From SCBR16-9 sp964537975 (GTDB taxonomy: Bacteria > Hydrogenedentota > Hydrogenedentia > Hydrogenedentales > SCBR16-9), in the NCBI GenBank assembly GCA_964537975.1, contig CAZIDP010000019.1:7040-71039 (forward strand): a stretch of DNA of 64,000 nt, written 5' to 3'. Positions 17,050 through 25,099 of this stretch are shown one piece after another. A model generated the notes under the pieces. It did no database searches, was not told the DNA's origin, and was given only the letters and a program-made list of their open reading frames with translations. Positions within the stretch are counted from its first letter, which is position 1; each line of letters begins with the position of its first letter. The position numbers and the translations under genes are program-made.

Positions 17050-17092
17050 AGCAACAATACCTTAAATAAATTCTATCCGTGTGTGTATCTGG

Positions 17093-19009
17093 TCAGAACA
17101 CATCCTGGTCTTTGTATTGCAATTCATAGAGTGTCCGGTACAAGCCACCGTTCATGAGTAATTCCTGATGGGTACCGATTTCCCTGATTTCGCCATGGTG
17201 CATCACGATGATACGATCGGCATGCTGTACCGTCGACAGCCGATGCGCAATCACGATGCTGGTACGGTCCGCCATGAGCTTGGCAATAGCATCTTGTATC
17301 AGGGCTTCTGTCTCTGTGTCTATACTGGAAGTGGCTTCGTCCAGTACGAGGATGCTGGGTTCATGAGCCAGGGTACGTGCGAATGCCAACAATTGCCGTT
17401 GGCCTGTCGACAAATTACTTCCCCGTTCACCAACGTTATATTGGTATCCGCCACTGAGACGATCAATGAATCCTGCCGCATTCACATACGCAGCACACGC
17501 CTTCACCTGTTCCATACTCAAATTTTCATTGCCGAGCCGTATATTTTCTTCAATGGTACCAGAGAATAGAAAAACATCCTGGAGCACCATGCCGATATTG
17601 CGCCGAAGCGCAATCTGATTATAATCCCGCACATCGACCCCATCAACCCGAATGGCACCCTGCTGGATATCATAGAAACGGCTGAGCAGATTGATGATGG
17701 TACTTTTTCCGGCTCCGGTATGGCCTACGATAGCAACCTTTTCACCTGGTTCTATGTGAAAAGACACCCCCTTGAGCACATGTTGATCTCCTTCATACGC
17801 GAACCAGACATCATCAAAGTCAACTGCTCCCTGTATTTCCGGGTGATCCTCTTGTGCGGCATCGGGTTCGCCGGGAATTTTTGGTGTTACCGCATCGGGT
17901 TTATCGAGGATTTCCGGCTCTGTATCCAGCAACTGGAATACCCGTTCAGAAGACGCCATGGCTTCCAGCAGCAAGTTATAGCGGTCTGCCAATTGACGAA
18001 TTGGCATAAAAAACCGATCGGAGAGAAACACATACATATAAAATGTACCCACCGACGCCACCCCACTAATCATTTCGTCCATGCGAAATATTTGTATACC
18101 ACAATAAACAAAGATAATTGCCGTAGACAAGGTACCAAAAAATTCTATCACCGGGAAATAGAGCGCGAAGTTGCGGATTTGCAGAAGCCATTCATCCCGA
18201 TGATCTGCATTTAAGGCACGGTACGTATCGTAATTGGCATCTTCACGTAGAAAAAGTTGCGCGATACGCATACCGCTGACATTTTCCTGCATGTTCGCGC
18301 TGACCCGGGCAATTTTTTTGCGTATTTCCAGAAATGAACGGTGCGCGTATTTCCGGAACAACCAACTGGTTAGAAAAACCAGTGGCACCGGGCTGATAGC
18401 AAGCAACGCGAGGTGCCAATTAAAATACAGCATGAACGCCAGAACGACTACGATGGTCAGTAGATCATTTACTACCTGAACAACACCTGTAACGACCGTC
18501 TGCTGTATTTTTTCCACATCACTGGTAACGCGAGACATCAGGCGACCTACGGGATTCCGATCCAGAAACCGGAGCGACAAACATTGTAGATGCTCAAACA
18601 AACCTACCCGCATTTCATACATGGTTCGTTGTCCAACCAAAGCAACAATCAAGGCCTGAATGTAACGCACCACGCCTTCCATAATCACCAGCAGCGCCAG
18701 TAGCATAGTCATACCCAGGAGCCCCTGCATATCGAGGTCCGCCTGTGATGATATCGCAGCAGCATCGCCAGACACATCCATATCGTCACTGGCAAGCTCC
18801 ATGCGCACCGGATTGTTGATGTAGTAGTCCACAGACCACATGACCACCAAGGGGTTCAAATTACTTACAATTGCCGCTACGAACAATAAGACTGTTGCGA
18901 GAAACATCCAGGCGCGATACGGTCGTACAAAACCCAGTAAGCGGCGCATGAGCAGATGATCGTAGGCTTTTCGTTGTACCTCGTCTTCCATGTGGTAGTT
19001 GCTGCTCAT
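17093..19009 (-). CDS. ABC exporter half-transporter (YheH-like, carries the LSTGQ signature)
   Basis: 638-residue fused transmembrane plus ATPase protein. Six membrane helices lie in ~1-340 after a hydrophilic N-terminus; an acidic insertion (SDDMDVSGDAA) lies in the first periplasmic loop. The ATPase has Walker A IVGHTGAGKSTI, signature NLSTGQRQLLAFAR and Walker B ILVLDEATSSID, with a canonical glutamate. The LSTGQ signature instead of LSGGQ, together with the aspartate Walker B of its partner, is the pattern of heterodimeric exporters such as TM287/288 or YheI/YheH. Its ATG overlaps the partner's stop as ATGA and is preceded by GGAGGAGG. The substrate is unknown; drug or lipid export is usual for the group. 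Confidence 0.9.
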   Translation of the reverse strand: MSSNYHMEDEVQRKAYDHLLMRRLLGFVRPYRAWMFLATVLLFVAAIVSNLNPLVVMWSVDYYINNPVRMELASDDMDVSGDAAAISSQADLDMQGLLGMTMLLALLVIMEGVVRYIQALIVALVGQRTMYEMRVGLFEHLQCLSLRFLDRNPVGRLMSRVTSDVEKIQQTVVTGVVQVVNDLLTIVVVLAFMLYFNWHLALLAISPVPLVFLTSWLFRKYAHRSFLEIRKKIARVSANMQENVSGMRIAQLFLREDANYDTYRALNADHRDEWLLQIRNFALYFPVIEFFGTLSTAIIFVYCGIQIFRMDEMISGVASVGTFYMYVFLSDRFFMPIRQLADRYNLLLEAMASSERVFQLLDTEPEILDKPDAVTPKIPGEPDAAQEDHPEIQGAVDFDDVWFAYEGDQHVLKGVSFHIEPGEKVAIVGHTGAGKSTIINLLSRFYDIQQGAIRVDGVDVRDYNQIALRRNIGMVLQDVFLFSGTIEENIRLGNENLSMEQVKACAAYVNAAGFIDRLSGGYQYNVGERGSNLSTGQRQLLAFARTLAHEPSILVLDEATSSIDTETEALIQDAIAKLMADRTSIVIAHRLSTVQHADRIIVMHHGEIREIGTHQELLMNGGLYRTLYELQYKDQDVF

Positions 19010-20790
19010 ACCTCCTCCTCCAGCACATTTTCCAGCAGTTGACGGCGGTGCATGTCGGCATATTTGCCGTTCAGAAGGAGCAGTTCGGCGTGATTGCCTG
19101 ATTCAATGATACGCCCTTCTTCCAATACCAGAATCTTATCTGCGTGACGAACGGTTGAGATACGATGCGATATCAAAATGGTGGTACGGCCTTGCATCAC
19201 AGCCTGTAATGCTTGCAATATTTTCTCTTCGGTTTGCGTATCCACACTGGAAAGCGCATCGTCCAGCATCAATATCCCGGGATTCCCCAGGATGGCCCGC
19301 GCCAATGTGATCCGTTGCTTCTGCCCGCCAGAGAGATTGATACCCCGTTCTCCGAGTATGGTGTCCAGGCCTTCGGGCAATTCTTCAATAGTCTCGGCCA
19401 ACTGCGCTGCCTGACAGGCTTCCAGTAAGGCTGTTTCTGAGACTGGTCGTCCCATGACCAGATTCCCGCGGATGGTATCTGAAAAAACAAACGTGTCCTG
19501 GGGCACATATCCCAGTGCGGCACGCAATTCTTTTACAGGGTACCTCCGTGTATCCAGATCATCAATAGTTATCTCACCATCCGTGGGGTCGTATTCTCTG
19601 GCTATCAATGCCATGATGGTTGATTTTCCAGAACCAGTCGCTCCGACAATCGCCAGGGTTTCTCCTGAAGCGACTTCAAACGTAATATTTTCTATAACTG
19701 GAGATTCATTGTATCCGAACGAAACGTTTTCAAATCGGACGTTGCTCCGAGTTATGCGTGCGTCAGTAATGGTATGCTCGTCATCCATTATGTCTGGAAT
19801 TTCTTTGAGCAAATCGATGATACGTTCCATACCCACCGCTCCACGCTGATACAAGGTTATTATCCATCCGAACTGTACCAGGGGCCAATTTAATATCATC
19901 ATGTACATCAGGTAGGAAGTAAGGTTACCAATGCTGAGCGAGCCCAGAATGACCAGACGTCCTCCCTGCCAGATAACCACCAGGGACACCAAGCCGACAA
20001 TCAGGCCCACCAGGGGAAACATAAAAGATATAAACGCAACCAGCTTTACATTGGCCCGCATGTATTCACGGGAGACTTTCTTGAAAGCTTTCACTTCTCG
20101 TTCCGCAATACCATATGCCTTGACAACGCGGGCACCTGCCAGGTTTTCCTGGGCGCGGGCAGTCACCGTGGAAAACAACTCCTGCACAACTCGTGATTGT
20201 TTGTGCATATACCGGATGATGATATACACCAGAATAGAGATCAGCGGGAGGGGAATGAGGGTCATGGCAGTTAGTCGGGCACTCAGATAGATCATCATTC
20301 CCAGGGTGAATGGAATACGGAGCATGTCTACAGTACCCATGACACCCGGGCCGATAAATTCCCGCACGAAATTCAGGTCATTCGTTGCCCGTGCCATAAT
20401 ATCACCGGTCTGATATTTATGAAAAAAACTTTGCGATTGACGTTGTACATGGCGGAATACATCATTGCGCAGGTCGTACTCGAAGGCTCGGGAAGCACCA
20501 ATCATAAAGGTGCGCTGAAAGTAACGTGCGATTCCGGTTACTGCGGCTACACCCAGAATTACAGAGACAAAAAGCAACAGCATTCCCGGCTGGAGAGTGC
20601 GATTGACCAGGCCGTCGATAACATGTCCAATAATCAAGGGTGGTAACAAACCGACGATGACAAAAAAGAACGACAACACCGCTCCGATCAGGTATTCCCG
20701 CCAATACACAGCATTATAGCGAAGCAAGGAATAAAAAGGCCGACCAGGAATTGCTTTATGCGCAGGAATATAATTACCTATAGAATGCAA
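19006..20790 (-). CDS. ABC exporter half-transporter (YheI-like, degenerate Walker B)
   Basis: 594 residues: six membrane helices, then a nucleotide-binding domain with Walker A IVGATGSGKSTIM, signature NLSGGQKQRITLARA and Walker B ILMLDDALSSVD. The catalytic Glu after Walker B is Asp (LDDA), as in the degenerate site of heterodimeric exporters. The TM region contains the family block ISHRISTVRHADKILVLEEG only in its NBD end, as expected. It is first of the pair; translation of the second gene is coupled by a 4-base overlap. About 294 bases separate it from the divergent coiled-coil gene; I see no confident promoter there. Confidence 0.9.
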   Translation of the reverse strand: MHSIGNYIPAHKAIPGRPFYSLLRYNAVYWREYLIGAVLSFFFVIVGLLPPLIIGHVIDGLVNRTLQPGMLLLFVSVILGVAAVTGIARYFQRTFMIGASRAFEYDLRNDVFRHVQRQSQSFFHKYQTGDIMARATNDLNFVREFIGPGVMGTVDMLRIPFTLGMMIYLSARLTAMTLIPLPLISILVYIIIRYMHKQSRVVQELFSTVTARAQENLAGARVVKAYGIAEREVKAFKKVSREYMRANVKLVAFISFMFPLVGLIVGLVSLVVIWQGGRLVILGSLSIGNLTSYLMYMMILNWPLVQFGWIITLYQRGAVGMERIIDLLKEIPDIMDDEHTITDARITRSNVRFENVSFGYNESPVIENITFEVASGETLAIVGATGSGKSTIMALIAREYDPTDGEITIDDLDTRRYPVKELRAALGYVPQDTFVFSDTIRGNLVMGRPVSETALLEACQAAQLAETIEELPEGLDTILGERGINLSGGQKQRITLARAILGNPGILMLDDALSSVDTQTEEKILQALQAVMQGRTTILISHRISTVRHADKILVLEEGRIIESGNHAELLLLNGKYADMHRRQLLENVLEEEV

Positions 20791-21084
20791 AGCTTAACTC
20801 AAATCCAATAATATATTTGTTGTAGAATGATGCGTTTATTTGATTCATATGTGGACAATTCCTGTCCAGAATACAATGTATTACCCCAAAGCAAGATTCA
20901 TAAATCAATTACAGTATAATAATTTTTCCAGTACAATCACCATTGGCAACAAAATGAGCACTTCCCAGTTCATCTCAGAACCGAATTGCATTATTACAGC
21001 GCAAAAAAGATGCTACGGCTGGTTACATCAGGTAATATAGAATAAAAGTTATGTCAACAAGGTGGAGTTAATCATACATTAAGC

Positions 21085-23664
21085 ATGGACGTGTCACAAA
21101 AGCAAATATTGGAGCGGCTTGAACCTGTCATTTCACGCTGGCGGGAAGAAGTTGGACAGTCTCACAAATTGCTGACCAGTCAACTTACTGAAGCCAATGA
21201 GCAACTGAAGCACCTGCTTGATGTATTAACATCACGGGCACGTCATGCTGTGTTGCTGGCTTCCGCGCAAGAAGAAATTGAAGTTCTTCGGAGCCAACTC
21301 AATATAGACGGAACTACCGAATCTTCTTCAATATACCCTGTTACTGAATCACTCGCGTTGGAATCGTTGCGTACTGAGATACGAGGAGCGCTAGATCGTC
21401 TTTCACAAACGGTATCACGGTGGACGGATGAAGTCAGCGGCGCCCATGAAAATTTGGCCTTTCGCATTCAGGAGGGCAGCGAATTGATCAATGATCTTGT
21501 TGTATTAATCGAGCGTGAAGACAAGGAAAAAAATCAATTATTAGAAAACCAACATGCGAATTTTCATGATCATTCATCTTTACTAGAAGAGAAAGAAGCA
21601 TTAGAAGAAAAATGCAAACAACTGGAGAATTCACTGCTGGAAATGAATTCTAAAAGAACAGACCGTGCCACTTTCGAGTCGCAATTGGCCATGCGGGATA
21701 AAGAGCTGGTACAGCTCCAAGCCCGTCAAAAAGAATTAGAGCAAAAACGTGCATTACTTGAAGCCGAACTGGTATGGCAAGAAGAAGAACGCGATGCATT
21801 AAAAAAAGCATTGGCAGTTGAGAGTCAGAAAGGGCCAGACCCCGAACTGGAAGCCAGTTTTCAACGCTTGCAACGGGACGAAAGACAACACAAGCAAGCA
21901 CTTGAAACAGCCAGACAAGACATCGCAGCTTTAAGGACCGCACTTGAAGAAGCAGAAAGAGAACTTGCTGGTCTTAAAAAAGCATACGCTTCACTTGAGA
22001 CAACACATTCAGAAACACAAGAACTGCTGAATGGAGCCATCACAGAGCGTACAGCGCTGAATAATTCCTTGGAGGAATCTGAACAACGTTGCACCGGACT
22101 GATTTCTGAAAACAATATATTATTACAAAACGCTAATAAGTATGAAGTCGAAATCAATGAATTACAGCAACAAATAGAAGCATTTGCAATGCTTCAAGAG
22201 CAACTTGAACTTTTTGAGCAGCAAAACAGAACGCTGCAAGAAAAAATAGATGGTCTGGTAAAATCCGAGTCGGATGCAGTGGAAATGACAAAGGAGTTGG
22301 AAAAAGAACTGGCCACTGTACAACAAAACAAACAGGAAATTGTCGAAGAATATGAAGAGGAGCTGCAAACGTATCAATTGCAATTTAAGGATGAGCGCAG
22401 CACGCTTCAATCTAAAGTAGATACCTTGCTCCAGGAGTCTGCCGAGCACAATGCATTGCTCCTTGATCTGCAATCACAAATAGAGGAACGTGACCGGCTT
22501 ATTCAGTCTTCTAATCATGATCAGGAAATGTTGCGAGACACGATTCGCAATTTAAAATCTACCCTCGAACGTGCGGAGCAAAGAGAAAATTCACTCAGGA
22601 CAGAGATTAATACACTGAATTCTGAACTTGAAAGTGCGCTGAAAGAAGCCATTAAACTGCGCGAGCTCAGTCAGCACTTGGAAAATACACAGACAAAAGC
22701 CCAAAAAGACTATGAAACTTTGCAGCTTGAGCTGGATAAATTAAACGAAACACAAGCGAAACAAGTTCAATACTTTGAACAAACCATACAAGCATTACAA
22801 GATGAAAATTCGGCATTGAAGGACACGCTTATACTCGTCGAAGAGAAAGATACTGCGTCTGAATTCGATGATGAATTAAGCACACTGAGTAAAGAAAATG
22901 AGACATTGCGCAATCAGCTCAGTGAAAAAACAGCTAAAATAACTGCATTGGAAGCACAGACCCGATATCTGAAAGAAGGGTTTAAGCAATTTGAAACTGA
23001 ACTGGCAGAAGCGCGGGCTGAAAATGAACGATTAAGGCTCACCAATTTTACTCCCGATTCCATTACCTTACATCCACCGTCAGGTAATGGTTCTCCTGAT
23101 GTTGCTAATCATACTGATAAGACAACACCTGTATCAGCCATAAACGAATCTGGAGCAACCTTGCCCCATATGCCCAATGTTGATCCTTCCAGTTTCCCAT
23201 CCAAAAACGAAGCACCTCCGTTAGGAAATTTACTGTTAACTGCAGGAATAATATCTAAAGAACAATTACAAAATGCATTGGAAATGCAAGACAAACATTC
23301 CAATCGTCTGTTGGGGGAAATTCTTCGCACTGAAGGATATGCTTCTGAAGAAAGTATCGCACAAGCACTCGCCTACCAACTGGATTTACCATTGGTCACC
23401 CCCACTCCCATCAATGTCGATAAGCAGGTGCTTGACATGTTAAGCAGAGAAGAATGCTCCAGTATGTGGTGCATCCCCATGCGGATGAGCGGCGACAAAC
23501 TGGTTGTAGCTATGGTGAATCCACTGGACACCGCACTCATCAAGGCTCTTCGCATTGGCTTGAATATCGATATATCGCCTGCTGTCACCACAACAACAGA
23601 CATATTGAACGCGATTGATGCATTGTATGGCAATGATCCATCAGCCAGAGAAGACAGGACATGA
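21085..23664 (+). CDS. Long coiled-coil protein with C-terminal MshEN (GspE N-terminal-like) domain
   Basis: 859 residues. Residues 1-~155 contain two similar units: ISRWREEVGQSHKLLTSQL... and VSRWTDEVSGAHENLAFRI... Residues ~160-650 are one very long Glu/Gln/Leu-rich coiled coil without membrane segments. After a low-complexity Ser/Pro/Asn linker, residues ~710-855 form an MshEN/T2SSE_N domain. It has two consecutive L-G-xx-L-x3-G...L-x2-A-L-x2-Q units (LGNLLLTAGIISKEQLQNAL and LGEILRTEGYASEESIAQAL), then LDLPLV and the typical VAMVNPLD. In MshE such repeats bind c-di-GMP. No ATPase domain follows. The only Shine-Dalgarno-like GGTGGAG is unusually far (about 18 bases) from ATG 21085. The role is unknown; a c-di-GMP-responsive scaffold is one inference. 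Confidence 0.75.
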   Translation: MDVSQKQILERLEPVISRWREEVGQSHKLLTSQLTEANEQLKHLLDVLTSRARHAVLLASAQEEIEVLRSQLNIDGTTESSSIYPVTESLALESLRTEIRGALDRLSQTVSRWTDEVSGAHENLAFRIQEGSELINDLVVLIEREDKEKNQLLENQHANFHDHSSLLEEKEALEEKCKQLENSLLEMNSKRTDRATFESQLAMRDKELVQLQARQKELEQKRALLEAELVWQEEERDALKKALAVESQKGPDPELEASFQRLQRDERQHKQALETARQDIAALRTALEEAERELAGLKKAYASLETTHSETQELLNGAITERTALNNSLEESEQRCTGLISENNILLQNANKYEVEINELQQQIEAFAMLQEQLELFEQQNRTLQEKIDGLVKSESDAVEMTKELEKELATVQQNKQEIVEEYEEELQTYQLQFKDERSTLQSKVDTLLQESAEHNALLLDLQSQIEERDRLIQSSNHDQEMLRDTIRNLKSTLERAEQRENSLRTEINTLNSELESALKEAIKLRELSQHLENTQTKAQKDYETLQLELDKLNETQAKQVQYFEQTIQALQDENSALKDTLILVEEKDTASEFDDELSTLSKENETLRNQLSEKTAKITALEAQTRYLKEGFKQFETELAEARAENERLRLTNFTPDSITLHPPSGNGSPDVANHTDKTTPVSAINESGATLPHMPNVDPSSFPSKNEAPPLGNLLLTAGIISKEQLQNALEMQDKHSNRLLGEILRTEGYASEESIAQALAYQLDLPLVTPTPINVDKQVLDMLSREECSSMWCIPMRMSGDKLVVAMVNPLDTALIKALRIGLNIDISPAVTTTTDILNAIDALYGNDPSAREDRT

Positions 23665-23700
23665 CTTTCCTGGGCAAGCAAGATACAAGGGAGCATTTTA

Positions 23701-24885
23701 ATGCATTACGAGGTTGATAACAGTAGTTTGAAACTCCTGAGCATCACGCAAGACTGGTTACATGAAATCAGCAGGTTGCAATTGCAGATATCCAGTGCTG
23801 TCCAGGTTATGGAAAATAATTTTAAGTGCTTGACAGTTATATCGCAACAACCTGAATTCCAAGTTTGCAGTGAAATGCAATTGTTGCTGGATGATTTTTG
23901 TGATTCTCTGGATGCCTGGCATGATGAAACTATTCAGCACATACAAACAATATCGCACAACATCAACCGCGGTTCTTCAAGCCTCAACCAGTTGGTTAAT
24001 TTATTGGGTGGTGGTAATAAAGCAAATACGGAGATGCTGGCAGAATCGGCTGACAGCGGATTAGGATTAAATGAAACCATACGCAAGCTCAAAGACAAAG
24101 AATCTGCTGTAGCTGCTTTGCGTGAAGATGTAGAAGCACTGGAAGAAGCATGCAGAAAGCTTGAAGCACAACGACATTTCAAAGCTGAATCTATTGAACC
24201 AAGCTCGCTTTCTTTTCAACCCGATGATGATAACGCCTCGTTCACACAACCAGATAATATAAGTGAAATCGAAACAGATTCATCTGTCAGTCCTGAGCAA
24301 GGCGACCTCATAGGTGAGAATACACACGAACTTGAAGCACAAATTAGTGAACTATACAAATTGCTGGAGGAGGAACGTAATAATTCAGAACGTCTGGAGA
24401 GCAGGCAAACCGTATTGGTCGCGGAATTAAATACCCTACGGGCAGCAGACTTGGCCCGCCGTGATGCTTTGGCAAAAGAACGTGAAAAAAACAACGCACT
24501 AACAGAAGAATTGGATTCAATACGGAATGCCGTTGTAGATTATCCAGCTATAGAAATAAATAACAACGAAAGGAGTAATTCGACAAATCCATCCCCTGAA
24601 ACAACTTTCGTTGAGAACCAGGAACTACTTCTGGATGAAGACGATTGGGCTATTGTGGAAGAAGATGCCTATTCACATTCCCCTTCAGAATCAGATAATA
24701 ATGAAAAAGTAACACAAGAAGCTGACTCAGATGAAATGATTATCCCAACCGACACTACCACGATGTTAGACGATTCTGCGGATGTGACAGAACAGCCTGA
24801 AGAAACCATTGAACCGCTTCCAGATGCTGAACCAGATCCAGCGACAAACACAAACCCAACAAATGAAGACATAAAAGAGTATTAA
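23701..24885 (+). CDS. Coiled-coil protein with acidic C-terminal tail, partner of the preceding gene
   Basis: 394 residues, no recognised family. The N-terminal ~115 residues contain SLDAWHDETIQHIQTISHNI followed by NRGSSSLNQLVNLL, which resembles the W-D-E-x-x-x-H units at the start of the neighbouring 859-residue protein. Coiled coil follows (KDKESAVAALREDVEALEEA; EAQISELYKLLEEERN). The last ~130 residues are a disordered, very acidic tail rich in Asp, Glu, Thr and Pro. No signal peptide or membrane segment is seen. It begins 36 bases after the first gene ends, so the two are surely co-transcribed and may form one filament or complex (inference). Confidence 0.7.
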   Translation: MHYEVDNSSLKLLSITQDWLHEISRLQLQISSAVQVMENNFKCLTVISQQPEFQVCSEMQLLLDDFCDSLDAWHDETIQHIQTISHNINRGSSSLNQLVNLLGGGNKANTEMLAESADSGLGLNETIRKLKDKESAVAALREDVEALEEACRKLEAQRHFKAESIEPSSLSFQPDDDNASFTQPDNISEIETDSSVSPEQGDLIGENTHELEAQISELYKLLEEERNNSERLESRQTVLVAELNTLRAADLARRDALAKEREKNNALTEELDSIRNAVVDYPAIEINNNERSNSTNPSPETTFVENQELLLDEDDWAIVEEDAYSHSPSESDNNEKVTQEADSDEMIIPTDTTTMLDDSADVTEQPEETIEPLPDAEPDPATNTNPTNEDIKEY

Positions 24886-24997
24886 AAACAAAAAATCGAA
24901 GCAATGCTAATCGGGCAGTGCTTGTACTCCCAAAGAGCGTCTGACACCTGCTACTCCATAAAAACTTGCAAATTACACCCCAAAACAGCCATTATTT

Positions 24998-25099
24998 ATG
25001 CTTCATATAATTTTCCACCCTATACCGGTGTTACTCTATTTAGAGCTTGGAACGCCGGTTTTTTTTCAAGGACAATTCCATGCGTCGAACGATTTTTGA
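24998..25099 (+). other. Possible leader reading frame overlapping the ileS terminator
   Basis: A 33-codon frame, ATG 24998 to TGA 25097-25099, starts MLHIIFHPIPVLLYLEL. It has isoleucine codons at positions 4, 5 and 9 (ATA, ATT, ATA); codon 9 directly abuts the 5' arm of the terminator at 25025. There is no clear ribosome-binding site, and the frame runs through the hairpin into ileS, unlike classical leader peptides. Listed as a possibility only. Confidence 0.2.
25025..25066 (+). terminator. Intrinsic terminator directly before ileS (attenuator or end of coiled-coil operon)
   Basis: CCGGTGTT (25025-25032) pairs with AACGCCGG (25051-25058) with one G-U pair. An inner CTCT/AGAG stem (25034-25045) stacks within, and eight T follow (25059-25066). 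AAGGA and the ileS ATG lie only 3-13 bases beyond. Any transcript coming from upstream must read through it to express ileS. Confidence 0.7.

Noticed and set aside
24886..25079. T-box riboswitch before ileS
   Set aside because: I looked for the AGGGUGGNACCGCG-type T-box sequence and a specifier loop; neither is present.
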